Source of the DNA: Poa pratensis
Taxonomy: Eukaryota > Streptophyta > Magnoliopsida > Poales > Poaceae
DNA: 64,000 bases
Direction: 5' to 3'
Assembly (NCBI GenBank): GCA_947311845.1
Contig: CAMZMU010000111.1
Span: 28,452,326-28,516,325 of the forward strand
The notes under the pieces are model-generated. The model did no database searches, was not told the DNA's origin, and saw nothing but the letters and a program-made list of their open reading frames with translations. A program made the translations under genes and the position numbers. Below are positions 45,684-56,124 of the stretch, in pieces (the first letter of the stretch is position 1; each line of letters opens with the position of its first letter).

Positions 45684-46157
45684 ATGGCGTCCAAACCGAA
45701 AGCGGAAGAAGACTTTTCTCCGGCAGCTGCTGCCGACGAGACGGTGGACGAGGATTTCGAAGAGGACTCCGAAGAAGAAGATTTCGAGGAGGACTTCGAT
45801 GAGGACCCTTACATCTGGAACCTGAACAGGATGCGCAGGCACAGCACGCTGACACCGGAGTGGATCGAGAATATGAAGAAGGAACATTACGAGTTCGAAG
45901 CCCTCTTCACCAAGCTCTACCTCGAGATGGACAACGAAGACTACGAGAAGGATACTAAGGCCGACAAGGCCGAGTTCAAGGAATGGAGCAATCAGCTCCG
46001 GGAAACTGCGCGCGCCAACTTGACCACCCTCAACATCGTCGGCGGCGAATCCTGCGGCGTGGACGCCGTCGGGGTATACATGGGCAGATCCCGCCCGCAC
46101 GACCTCGATGCTGCTGTTGTTGCTGATGCTTCGTCGATCCAAGACACCAATATATAA
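45684..46157 (+). CDS. Acidic protein of unknown function, copy 2
   Basis: Second copy of the gene at 37,468. The ATG used there is GTG here, so the first conserved start is ATG at 45,684 (MASKPKAEED), giving 157 residues. An in-frame ATG at 45,423 would give a longer product but lies in what is leader in copy 1. It shares FEEDFDEDPYIWNLNRMRRH, LTPEWIENMKKEHYEFEALF and NIVGGESCGVDAVGVYMG with copy 1. Direct orientation and about 8.2 kb spacing fit a segmental tandem duplication that later received the LINE-like insertion and enclosed the PPR gene. Function unknown. Confidence 0.68.
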   Translation: MASKPKAEEDFSPAAAADETVDEDFEEDSEEEDFEEDFDEDPYIWNLNRMRRHSTLTPEWIENMKKEHYEFEALFTKLYLEMDNEDYEKDTKADKAEFKEWSNQLRETARANLTTLNIVGGESCGVDAVGVYMGRSRPHDLDAAVVADASSIQDTNI

Positions 46158-47706
46158 ATGATGACTTTGTTAGCAATGAGTCGAGTGCTCCCTATCTATC
46201 TATCTATCTAGATATTACACGCTGTTCATTTGCTTGAGCTTAATTGTTAGGTTTGTGTATCTTGTATCGCAGGCTATTCCTATGTTGTGTAATTTACAAC
46301 TTCTTGTCATTGTTCCAATGTTATTTACTATCTAACTTTTACCGACTTTGATTTGATTGAGGTTGTCTTACTATGACACATGGTCTTTTCTCTATGTTAT
46401 GACTGAACTTTCTGTTGTTGGTCCTTCCTCTCGTGCTGTGAAAATATTTTAATGTCATGTGAAATATATATACGTATTTGATATGTGAAATATACAAACC
46501 GTAAAATAAACATCTATTATGATGAGCTACTAACATCGCACATTATCTATTTGGCTTTGCACTGTTCCAGTTCAGGACGTTGTCAAACATCAGCTCTAAA
46601 ACATGGTTGGCCTCTTCATCTGGTGGTCTCAAAATGGGCTTTGCATCAGGGATCCATTGTTCTCTCTAGATAGATCGAAGCCCCATCCCGGATGTCTCTC
46701 ACCAAACTAGATTGAAAAGCACTTATACCTTTCAGAATGGCTTGTCACATATGCAACTTCTTTTTTTCATGGCAGACACAAATTCACCATTCTGAAAATA
46801 TGTTCCCCAGGGTACTCTTGAATAAGATCTCAAGTTTAGGCGTCAATCTTCATCCTTTTTCCCCAACATATCAAGATTAAATACCACACAAACCCTTCTG
46901 CCCCATGTTTTCCGAATACCAATATTCTTCCATTTCCACCGATACATCTTTCGACTGACGATGGTATTTTACAAAATCGTTTTCGAAGCTTAATGCAACT
47001 CGTGAACTTGGTTGGGATTGGCTGCCCACCACTTGATAATTGTCTCCCTACCAGTTTAGTTGAGTTGCCTTTCACATGCATCCACCAAGAAGATTCTTGA
47101 CTTGTACAATTTTTGTCGAAGGCAATATGTCTTCCCTAAGTTTTTGGGAGGCCATAATTTTCTTCTAGTGCATCCTGATGAAAGCCTAGAATATGTCTCG
47201 CTCCAGGTTTTTAATCCAAGTCATAGTTCAAACCGAGAAAATTATAGATATGCAAGTATTAGCCGCTTGATCTGACGATTTGTGGTACATCTCTCAATCT
47301 CAAGACCCTAAGTGTGAATGTTGTATGAAGATCATGCAGTCATCAACAAAAAGTAAGTGACACATATATATCTAGGGTGCATGAATGCTAACCATTATTA
47401 TTTTCTGGAGAAATCGTGGTCAAAGGACTTGAGCAGTGAGCATAATCCTTCACACGCTAAGAAAATTTATGGGGAGATGGGTTCCCTGCATGTTTTTTAT
47501 CGTGTGTGCAAAAGAGGCTACCAAATCGCTACTCACCGTTACTGAAAAGCTAACATATTGCACATAGCTCATAATCACATTAACAAAGAAAGAGTGTCAA
47601 AACCAAGTCGAACGAGAATGCCCACTAAGAACATTCAACTCGGGTGTACAATTTTTTCATATCCACTTTCACCGTGCACACACTAGATTTTCCCTTCTTC
47701 TCATAT
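46158..47706. other. Intergenic DNA left of the CACTA element
   Basis: To about 46,760 homologous to 38,000-38,690. A TCTATCTATCTATC microsatellite lies at 46,194-46,210. The rest is A/T-rich with no named domain. Chance frames around 46,836-47,275 show Cys/His-poor, retroelement-like composition only. Confidence 0.4.
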
Positions 47707-47730
47707 ATGCACTACGGGAAAGCCACACTA

Positions 47731-47972
47731 CGCCGACGGCCGTCCTGTACGCCGACGGCTAAATGTCGGGCCGTCGGCGTACAGAACGAGCTAGGCCAGA
47801 CGACAAACAAGCCGTCGGCGTACGACGCGCCGTCGGCGTAGCCTTACGTGGCCGACGGCCGCCGTCGGCGTACAAAAGGGCGCCATGACGGAGCCGTCCA
47901 GCATCGTTGATACGTCGACGGGACTGCCGTCGGCGTACACGCGTTTTTATACACCGACGGCTGCCGTCGGCG
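47731..47972. repeat. Left subterminal repeats of the CACTA element
   Basis: By eye, eight exact CGCCGACGG or CCGTCGGCG copies (two forward, six reverse) and at least two near copies (GGCCGACGG, ACCGACGG). Most are set in TACGCCGACGGC or GCCGTCGGCGTA. In En/Spm the equivalent repeats bind the element-encoded TNPA. Confidence 0.92.
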
Positions 47973-47979
47973 TATAAGC

Positions 47980-48486
47980 TTTGACCTAACTAATAGCTGC
48001 GCCGCCACCTGTTCGGGAGATCGAGTCAATCCTCGCGCTGCCGATCCCCTTCTGCCGATCCCCTCCTGCCGCCGCCACCTCCTCCCCGCGCTGCCGCCTG
48101 CCCCTCGCCGCCGCCACCTCCTCCCCGCGCCGCCCGCCCGCCCTCCCCGCGCCATCCGCCCGCGCCTCGCCGCCGCTTCCTCCTCCGCTCCTCGCCCCGG
48201 CCACCTCCTCCCCGCGCCGTCCGCCCGCCCCTCGCCGCCGCTTCCTCCTCCGCTCCCCGCCCCGGCCACCTCCTCCTCCGCTCCCCTCCCGGCCACCTCC
48301 TCCCAGCGCCGCCCATCCCCGCGCCGCGTCTCCACCTCCTCCTCGGGCAGCCGTGTCTCCACCTCCTCCTCGGGCTGCCGCGTCTCCAGAAGCTCCTCGG
48401 CCACCGCGTCTCCAGAAGCTGCCCGGCCCAGCTCCTCCTTGCTCCGGCTGCCCCCGACGCCCCACCTCCTCCGGCGCCACCGGAGG
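47980..48486 (+). other. C/G-rich leader of the AP2 gene (possible first exon)
   Basis: Low-complexity repeats of CCGCCGCCACCTCCTCC and CCGCGCCGCCCGCC. It ends in AGGTAAGC at 48,485-48,492, a good 5' splice site, so it may be a non-coding or Pro-rich first exon. Long minus frames here mirror the repeat and are not called. Confidence 0.4.
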
Positions 48487-48916
48487 TAAGCTCCACCCTC
48501 TGTTTTGTTATTAGAATTAGTTAGTGTTAGCGTTAGGGTTAGTGTTAGCTTTAGGGATTTTAGGAGTAGAAATTATAGAAGGAAATTATAGGATTTTAGG
48601 GATTTTAGGAGTAGGATTTTAGGGATTTTAGATTTAGGGATTTTAGGAGTAGAAATTATAGATGGAAATTTAGTGGTAGAAAATAGAAAATAATAAAATG
48701 ATTTAGGGATTGATGTAGTAAATAAAATGTTGTTGAAAATAGAAAATAACAAAATGATTTAGGGATAGATGTAGCAAATAAAATGTTGTTGAAAATAGAA
48801 AATAACAAAATGATTTTAGGGATAGATGTAGCAAATAAAATGTTGTTGACAATTATTTTTCATATATTCATTTCATATATGACTAACCCTGTATCAAATG
48901 CTTTTACTTAACTAAG
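48487..48916 (+). other. Likely leader intron of the AP2 gene with 56-base repeats
   Basis: A/T-rich. GTAAGC donor at 48,487. An acceptor-like TTAACTAAG stands just before the ATG. It contains TTTAGGGATTTTAGGAGTAG repeats and about two and a half copies of a 56-57-base unit (48,720-48,850). Confidence 0.45.
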
Positions 48917-48920
48917 TATC

Positions 48921-49439
48921 ATGTCGGAGCCGGAGCGAAAGTTTCGTGGTGTTCACCGGAGACCCACGAAGATCCCGACTTGGGCAGCTCAGATCACAGT
49001 GGATCACAGGAAGATCCAGCTTGGTACTTTCAGGTGCCCGTGGCAGGCGGCCCGCGCCTACGACTGCGCGGCGGTCCAGCACTTTGGGGCGAGAGCGATC
49101 CTCAACTTTGAGGATGAGCGGAGCGTGGCGCACTTGTTAGCGCCAGATGGCATGAGGATCACGACGAAGGCCGAGGAGAGGGAGCACCGGCAGGCAGAGA
49201 GGCTGCTCAGGGCGCGCCACCAGTGCGAGGAGGATGACCCCTTGGTCAAGGATCTCCTCCTTGATCCCCAGGTGATGGCGGTTCAGTACCAGGTCTTCAG
49301 CGAGAGCCGGCAGCAGCGCGGGCAGGGCGAGGCCAGCCCCTCCGGCACGCAGCAGCAGGGCGAGGACTCTAGCAGCAGCCTGTCCTCTTGTTGGGGCCGC
49401 TTGGACGACGTCACTGACACCGGCGCGAGTCGAGTTTAG
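48921..49439 (+). CDS. AP2/ERF-domain DNA-binding protein encoded by the CACTA element
   Basis: 172 residues, intact frame, ATG at 48,921. Residues about 8-64 form one AP2/ERF domain: KFRGVHRRPTKIPTWAAQI, IQLGTFRCPWQAARAYD and GARAILNFED, keeping RGV, WAA, LGTF, AARAYD and LNF of the family. The loop after RRP differs from typical ERF (TKIPT for WGK). Ala follows the WA step where DREB proteins have Val, so DNA preference cannot be assigned. The rest is charged, with a helical REHRQAERLLRARHQCEEDD and a Gln/Ser-rich end. Plant AP2 proteins are transcription factors. Here the gene lies inside the transposon, on the same strand as the transposase, in the place where CACTA elements hold their second gene (TNPA/TNP1-like). 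It may be a captured host gene or a genuine transposition factor. Confidence 0.88.
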   Translation: MSEPERKFRGVHRRPTKIPTWAAQITVDHRKIQLGTFRCPWQAARAYDCAAVQHFGARAILNFEDERSVAHLLAPDGMRITTKAEEREHRQAERLLRARHQCEEDDPLVKDLLLDPQVMAVQYQVFSESRQQRGQGEASPSGTQQQGEDSSSSLSSCWGRLDDVTDTGASRV

Positions 49440-49947
49440 GATGTCTATCATCCTACCTGTCGTACTACTAGACTTATCTTGCTACCTGTTGTACTGCTAG
49501 ACTTATCATACATGCTACCTATGTATTATTGTGCTACTTGTCTATATGTGTTATGTTTAGCTAATATGGTTACATTGTTCTATGGTTTATTCTGTTTTAT
49601 GTTTAATTATTAGGTAAAATGGAGGGATATTTGCTTATATATTTCGATTGTTTGTACTTTTCAGATGACGTAGCTTCCCGCCAGGCAGCACCGTCGGTGC
49701 CGCGCGTCGTCGCGGCTTCTCCAGCTGAGGAGGGGCCGCCTCGGTGCCCTTTGTTTTGTCGCCCTTTCCGGAGTGAGAGGGGCCGCCTCGGTGCCCTTTG
49801 TTTTGTCGCCCTCTTCCGGAGCACGTCCTCGACCTTCTCCGGCCACCGATCACGCTTCGAGGGTATAAATCTTTCGCCTCTCTTGCTGCATAGGTTTATT
49901 TTGGTCTAGATCACCAAGTCAGTCGCGTAACCCGAGTCAGATCCCAT
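49440..49947. other. CACTA spacer between the AP2 gene and the foldback
   Basis: 3' region of the AP2 gene (CTACCTGT/CTACCTGTTGTACT repeats) and, at 49,690-49,870, a duplicated CGGTGCCCTTTGTTTTGTCG block. No gene called. Confidence 0.45.
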
Positions 49948-50019
49948 CCGGAAGGGTTACAAATTTATAAATATGCAGGATTGTCCATCTTTGCATATTT
50001 ATAACCGTAACACTTCCGG
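49948..50019. repeat. Short foldback in the CACTA element
   Basis: CCGGAAGGGTTACAAATTTA... (49,948-49,977) pairs imperfectly with 49,992-50,019 across a 14-base loop. Confidence 0.7.
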
Positions 50020-50037
50020 GTTGTCCTGTTGGACAGT

Positions 50038-50247
50038 CCGAGTACGTGTAGATCGGGTCGTGTTCCACGTTCTACCCCTTCCTGAGACGGAATTTCGGCA
50101 GCACCTCCCTGTTGTTCTTCGGATGCACACCCTCTCGGCTTGACAAGCTCGAGACGTGTATTCTGAAGAACAGCGGGGAGGTGCTGCCGAAATTCCGTCT
50201 CGGGTCGGGGTAGAACATGGGACACGACTCGATCTACACGTACTCGG
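50038..50247. repeat. Long foldback (about 103-base arms) before the transposase
   Basis: CCGAGTACGTGTAGATCG at 50,038 is the complement of the block ending at 50,247, and pairing continues inwards through GAGACGGAATTTCGGCAGCA to a loop near 50,142. Some mismatches and small bulges. Transcribed, this would make a long imperfect hairpin like a miRNA or siRNA precursor. It is not coding. Confidence 0.85.
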
Positions 50248-50410
50248 GCGGGATAGGCCCCTACCTATTAGAAGTGTATGTGAACCCTTGCATGTTGTAA
50301 AAGATAAAATTTGGCCGTAATAAAATGGTGACATTGCATGCAAGAAAATAAAAATATGATGCATTTAATTTCATGTTATTATTATTTGGCTCACAGTAAA
50401 GCAGCAGAGG

Positions 50411-53069
50411 ATGGCAGATAATGGGTGGATGTACAGTGGCCGAACTAGTTTGGTTGACAAAACAGATGAGTGGGTATGGAAGACGCATTTGTTAGTGAAG
50501 GAGTTAGCGCGTAAGGGTTCAGAGTCAGGCGCTCGTGGACAGTGCCCTTGCCCTCGTTGCAAGTTTCGTACACGTCAGGGAAAGGATGATATGATTAAAC
50601 ACCTCTTCTCTCGTGGGTATATGCCGAACTTCGTGACGACAGTCAACTTTGATGAGTACGAGCGCGAGAGTGGCAGGGTGATGCGGCAGCGGATCAATGG
50701 CAATGAAGATGATGGGATTAGAAACTGGCTAGATGATCTCCGTGCTGGCGACATGCCAGATTCGCCACCATCACAGGAGGAACCGGAGGAACCTCCAGAA
50801 CCGGAGGAACCGCGTGAACCGGAGGAACCGCGTCAACCAGAGGACCCAGAGCCAACCGCGAAGGCCTTCTTTCATATGATGGCCTCGTCTCAGAGGCCTC
50901 TGTACGAGGGTGCAAAAGTTTCTCAGCTCGATGCCATCTCGCAAGCACTAGCCAACAAGCTCCAGTATGGCAGCACCCGTTCATGCTTTGAAGCGCATCT
51001 GCAAACAACTGGTAACCTGTTGCCTGAAGGGCATTGTCTGCCTCAAAGCATGTACGAAACGAAGAAAATCCTGCGAGATCTCAGCATGGATTATCAGAAG
51101 ATAGATTGTTGTCCAAAAGGATGCCTTTTGTTTTGGAAACAGTTTGCCAATGACAAGTACTGTATCTTGTGTAAGGCCTCTAGGTATCATGTGGTAAAAG
51201 GACCGATGGTACGAAGACGCAGTCAAATGTCGCCATTAAGATTCTTCGTTACCTCCCATTCATACAAAGAATCAAGCGGCTTTACATGAACAAAGAGTCT
51301 GCCACACAGATGCAATGGCACAAAACGGGGAAGAGATACAAGGATGAGCACGACCGGGAATTGATGGGACATCCATCTGATGGTACGGCATGGAAGAACT
51401 TTGATGCGAACCACCCCGATGAGGCAGCAGATGCTCGAAACGTGAGAATCGCGATAGCAACCGATGGATTCAATCCATATGGTTTGTCGACTACCTCGTA
51501 CAGCTGCTGGCCCGTGTTTGTTATTCCGCTCAATCTCCCTCCTGGAGCCCTAATGCAAAAGAAGACCATATTCCTCTCGCTGATCATTCCAGGTCCTGAA
51601 TATCCGGGGAAGAATTTAAGTATGTACATGCAGCCAATTGTGGATGATCTGAACCACTCTTGGCACCACGGGACGTTGACATATGATCGTGCATCGAAGA
51701 CAAACTTCTTGATGAAAGTTTGGTATCACAATTCCATGCATGACATGCCCGGGTACGCCCTATTCTGCGGATGGTGTACAGCTGGTAAGTGGCCATGCCC
51801 AGTGTGCAGGAACCGACTTGAGTTCATGTGGCTAACGGCGGGACGGAAGTATTCCGCGTTTGACACACATCGAAAGTTCCTCAAAAGAGGGCATCGTTTA
51901 GAGAAGACAAAAAGAACTTCAAGAAGGGCAGAGTTGAGCGTGAAGAAAAAGCGATACCAACTTTCGATGGTGCAGCTGTTGACGCCGAGCTAAGTGCTCT
52001 CGTGCCTGCAGGGAAAAGGCCCACGATATGTGGGATATGGTGTGGCGCACAACTGGACTCACGTGGCAGGCTTGACGCAACTCGAATATTACAAGGACCT
52101 CGAACTTCCCCATAGCATCGATGTGATGCACACCGAAAAGAATGTTGGAGAGTCCCTCTTTCACACAATCCTGAACATTCCTGAGAAGTCGAAGGATAAT
52201 GTTAAGGCTAGAGTTGATGTTAAGAAGCTCTGTGATAGGGAGAGAATGCACATGAAGCCTCCTGAAGGCCGTCAAAAGAACTGGTTCAAGCCGCATGCTG
52301 ACTTCTGCCTTAATAGTATGCAAAGGTCTGAGGCATTCCATTGGCTCAAATTCGTCGTGATGTTCCCTGATGGCTATTGTTCGAATATAAGTAAGGGAGT
52401 CAATATACAATCGGCAAAAGTCACCGGGCTCAAGAGTCACGACTATCATATATGGATTGAGCGGCTGCTACCGGTGATGGTTCGAGGGTATCTCCCCGAC
52501 CGTGTCTGGCGAGTGCTCGCGGAGTTGAGCCATTTCTTCCGCACGCTCTGTGCTAAGCAAGTATGTCCCCTGATTATTCAGAAGCTGCATGAACTAGTGC
52601 CGGAGTTGCTGTGCAACTTAGAGACGATATTTCCGCCAGGCTTCTTTACTCCGATGGCACATCTTGTTGTGCATCTTGCGAATGAGGTACTCTTGGGTGG
52701 ACCGGTGCAGTTTCGTTGGCAGTTTTGTATTGAGAGAGAGTTTAAGTATATTCGAACCAAATGTGGAAACAAAAATAAGATTGAGTCATCCATAGCCGAG
52801 GCAACTATCCTTCAGGAGATGGCAGACGCCAGGCTAACGTACTACCCCGATGATGTTCCCACTATGCATAACCAGGCCTCTCGGTACAATGTCGACGAGC
52901 CCAAGCGAGACCCCAAGCTCGTCCTCTTCCAGTGTCCCGGTGGCAAGAGCGGTGGCCCAACAAGGTATAACTTGACCAATGATGAGCTGGAGTGCATAAT
53001 GCTCTATGTGCTTATGAACATGAAGGAAGTGACCCACGACGAGCAGGGAGAAGAGGGCAGTTTCCTTAG
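50411..53069 (+). pseudogene. TNP2-type CACTA transposase, main part, frame-broken
   Basis: The transposase should bind the ends and cut the element out. Order on plus: N-terminal transposase-associated domain (WMYSGRTSLVDKTDEWVWK, then CPCPRCKFRTRQGKDD), an acidic Glu/Pro repeat (EEPEEPPEPEEPREPEEP), the PF02992-type core (ATDGFNPYGLSTTSYSCWPV, IPGPEYPGKNLSMYM, GWCTAGKWPCPVC) and, from 51,994, HNWTH, HSIDVMHTEKNVGES and a DUF4218-type part (LAELSHFFRTLCAKQ, PMAHLVVHLANEVLLGGPVQ). One base is off near 51,205, one near 51,890 and one near 52,010. Donor AGGTAAAA at 53,068-53,075 leads to the next exon. ATG at 50,411 is the first of the domain. Confidence 0.88.
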
Positions 53070-53140
53070 GTAAAATGGGGAACAAATTACTTTGCAACTA
53101 CTATCATGATTTCGTTCTAATACGTATTTTCTCCTTTTAG

Positions 53141-54127
53141 TCAATTCACGGATGAAATGTGGTCGGGAACATCAGATGGACCCAATGAAGCCGCGTTGGA
53201 CACTCTTTTGAAAGAGCCTGCCCCCGGAAAGAAAAAATTCACGGTTTGGTTCAGGGAAAAGGTAATTTCAAACCTGTCCCTTCTACCTTGCAATTCGTGT
53301 CTTATCCCTCTTACTAATGCACAAAACAATTTGTACTTGTAGGGAGCTGATCCCAACGTTGTGATGTCAGATGAGTTGAGATGTGTCTCCCAAGGTTGTA
53401 ACCGTAGAGTCGAGAAGTATGAGAAGTATGATGTGAATGGGTACCGCTTCCATACAGAGCATCACCAGAACAGTCGGCCTAATGCAAAGACTATAAATAC
53501 CGGGGTCTTCACCAAAGGAGCCGGTAATTATGATTACTACGGAAGGTTACAGAACGTATATGAGCTGACGTTCAATAACACGAACATATCACTCAAGCTT
53601 GTTGTGTTCAAATGCCACTGGTTCGACCCTGAGCATGGAACCAAAAGTACCCCTTCCATTGGGTTAGTTGAAGTTAAGCCTTCAACCACCTACATGGATC
53701 CGATGTCTTTGTTGTGGCTCACCAAGCCTTTCAAGTTTATTATTTGCCCTACCCATGCAAGAAAGAGGGACTCATTGGTTGGGAAGTCGTGTTCCATGTA
53801 TCGCCACGTGGTAAGCTACCCATGCCCTCCGAAGACGATTACAACAACATTGACCCTAAAACATACGAGGGGATTTTCTATCAAGAGGAACAAACCTTTG
53901 GGGACTTTGGCATACAAGGTCTTGAGGACCGCGAGGACAATGCACAAACAGGTGGTGACGTAGTGGTGAATCTAAAGGATATAGATATGCTCAACAAGTT
54001 ACAGAGTGATAGTGATGACGATGATGAGCCTCCATCGTGCGAGGAGGTTCCAATATACAACACTCGTGATAGTGATGTTGATAGTGATGATGAGAACCCA
54101 GGACTTAACTATGAGAGTGATGATTAG
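53141..54127 (+). pseudogene. CACTA transposase 3' exons with DUF4216
   Basis: Exon 53,141-53,261 (TDEMWSGTSDGPNEAALD, KKKFTVWFREK), then an intron (GTAATTTC...TTGTAG) to 53,342, then the last exon from 53,343. The latter holds a DUF4216-type domain (ELTFNNTNISLKLVVFKCHW, GLVEVKPSTTYMDP, and after a missing base near 53,697 AHQAFQVYYLPYPC) and a very acidic end (DSDVDSDDENPGLNYESDD) before TAG at 54,125. The acidic tail is common in CACTA transposases. Confidence 0.83.
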
Positions 54128-54548
54128 GGGTGAGGGTCTTTTATGTCCTTTTGCGTACTATTTACTTTTCAACATGCTTAGTCTTTCAACATGCTTCTTC
54201 TTAATTGCATTACGTCTTTATTCTTATTTACTACATTTTTCAACATGCTTAAAAGTTTATCCTTTCTCAATGCAGGTGATTGACCAAGATGAGCCAAGGC
54301 AAGGAATCATCGGCCTCGGGCTCTCGGGAGGTGTAGGATGTGTTCGGGTGTAGCGTGTGTGAATTCGAACTTGTTTGGAGTTTGTATGAATGCTTGGATG
54401 AATTTGAATCATGTTTGTGTCATTTGGATATGTATGTGATGTTTTATTTGATGTTTCTGTGATGTTTTATAATTTGTGCAATTTTAATTGTATTTAAAAT
54501 GCGCCAGAAACCAGCAGCAAAAAGTTTCAGAAACTGAAAATATGGTCA
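54128..54548. other. 3' region of the CACTA transposase gene
   Basis: A/T-rich. A tiny frame at 54,288 (MSQGKESSASGS) could be the end of a spliced second product, but this is not supported further. Confidence 0.35.
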
Positions 54549-54550
54549 AG

Positions 54551-54927
54551 TACGCCGACGGCATGCCGTCGGCGTAGGATGCTGGGGACGCACAGGATGG
54601 CGCCACGTCGACGCTGGAGGACCATATGGTCATCCCTACGCCGACGGCATTGCCGTCGGCGTAAGACTCCTCCCAGACGCACCAGATCAGCACACGTGGC
54701 AGCCTAGGCCGACGGCTGCCGTCGGCGTATAGGTGGAGCAGACGGAGACGTTCGACGTTCGTTTTGTGGGTCCCACTTCGGATACGCCGACGGCAACGGA
54801 TACGCCGACGGCATGTTCATACACCGACAGCGTCCTACGCCGACGCAGATACGCCGACGGCGGCCGTCGGTGTAGTCCTACGCCGACGGCGATCGTTGCT
54901 ACGCCGACGGCGGCCCGCCGTCGGCGT
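54551..54927. repeat. Right subterminal repeats of the CACTA element
   Basis: By eye, about eleven exact CGCCGACGG/CCGTCGGCG copies (seven forward, four reverse) plus near copies such as GGCCGACGG and CCGTCGGTG. Several occur as head-to-head pairs, e.g. at 54,553/54,565 and 54,639/54,652. Confidence 0.92.
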
Positions 54928-54950
54928 TTTGATGGTTTCCCGTAGTGATG

Positions 54951-56124
54951 TATGCACTCATATGCAGTAAGTACATTATCATTATAAGGCGACCAAGGAC
55001 AAACTCATTGTGTTCTTCGTAAATTATATCATTGATAATTATGTGGAGCCAGTTTTCAACAGTCGTAGGGCATATATTTCTTAGATCACATTGCACAAGG
55101 AAATAAGACTAAATTGGGTGATTTTTTTTAGGATTCTTTACTTTCCGAATTAATACTCAATAATTATGTAAAGAATCCTATGTGGTGTCCTGTTACAACA
55201 ATTATCACACACAATTCATTAGTAAAGAAATTGTAGAAATATAATCCGAGCCTTGCACGTTAACATCACAAAATCACTCTCCCCTCTCTCACGTGGTTCC
55301 ATCCCGAGGAGTTATTTTTCTAACCGCCATGCGAAGCGCCACAACCATCGCCTTGAGTCGAGCTTATGTCGGCCGAGCCGCCGCACTGTGCGTCGGGACT
55401 CAGGGGTGGCATGCCGCTCCGTTTCTCTAAAGGGCTGATCTGCCGCCGGCCGGGGTTCCACGCCCATAGGCGCACATTTGGTATTTATTTGAATGCTTTT
55501 GCTAGCGCTCGGTCAGCCAAGAAATAAGCTGCCGCTCGGTCGATTCTTCTGCCCTTCAATCGAGATGGGGAGAGAGAGGAGGCAGAGCTCCTCGACGGCG
55601 ACGGCGACGGCGAGGGATGGAACGAGCCGGAGCCACCGACGACGCGGCCGCGACGGAGGTGGTGGAGGTGAGCAAGAAACTTAACTTTGGGGGGCTGCCG
55701 TGGCCGGAGAAGACGCCGTAGAATCGCCGGATTTAGAGGGATGACCGGGGGTGGCGGAGGACCGGCGGAGGAGGAGCTTGGGGCAGGGCGGGGCGGCGAG
55801 GCGTCGCGGCAGCGCGCTGGCCGCGGGCGGGGAGGACGACGGTTAGGCCGGCGGCTGCAGCGAGGGGTCGCCGGAAGGCCGGAGGAGGAAGACGACCGAG
55901 CGTTAGCTTAGCCCTCGGTGGCACACCCTTATTTGAAACCTCTAGAGTTACGGATATTTGTTACAACATCCCCAAAATATGTGTATTGGTGTAATTTTCT
56001 TGTCAGTAAAACGTTTTTTTTATGGGGTCAGTAAAACGTTGTTGTTACACCCACGAATTCCCCATCCTCACTCACACTACCACCGAGCCTGAAATCCAGC
56101 AATCCAGCGTCCCCGTCGGCAGCC
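54951..56124. other. Intergenic DNA between the CACTA element and the F-box gene
   Basis: A/T-rich to about 55,260, then GC-rich (55,560-55,910), with short frames of Gly/Arg-rich composition that do not look like a real gene. No domain recognised. Confidence 0.4.

Larger units (their letters stand above)
47710..54947 (+). mobile_element. CACTA (En/Spm) transposon carrying an AP2/ERF gene
   Basis: Ends are CACTACGGGAAA (47,710) and its complement TTTCCCGTAGTG (ending 54,947), flanked by the three-base duplication ATG (47,707-47,709 and 54,948-54,950), as expected for CACTA elements. Both subterminal regions are packed with CGCCGACGG and its complement. Inside, all on plus: an AP2/ERF gene with a likely leader intron, a 210-base foldback, and a TNP2-type transposase with the usual domain order but four frame breaks. 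7.2 kb. The ends are intact, so the copy can probably still be moved in trans. Confidence 0.95.

Noticed and set aside
46836..47275. Possible retroelement coding fragment left of the CACTA element
   Set aside because: Frames on both strands are short, and no RT, integrase or gag motif could be found.
47844..48496. Gly/Arg/Glu-rich minus frames in the CACTA leader
   Set aside because: Pure low-complexity translation of CCGCC repeats, opposite to the likely transcribed strand, with no conserved motif.
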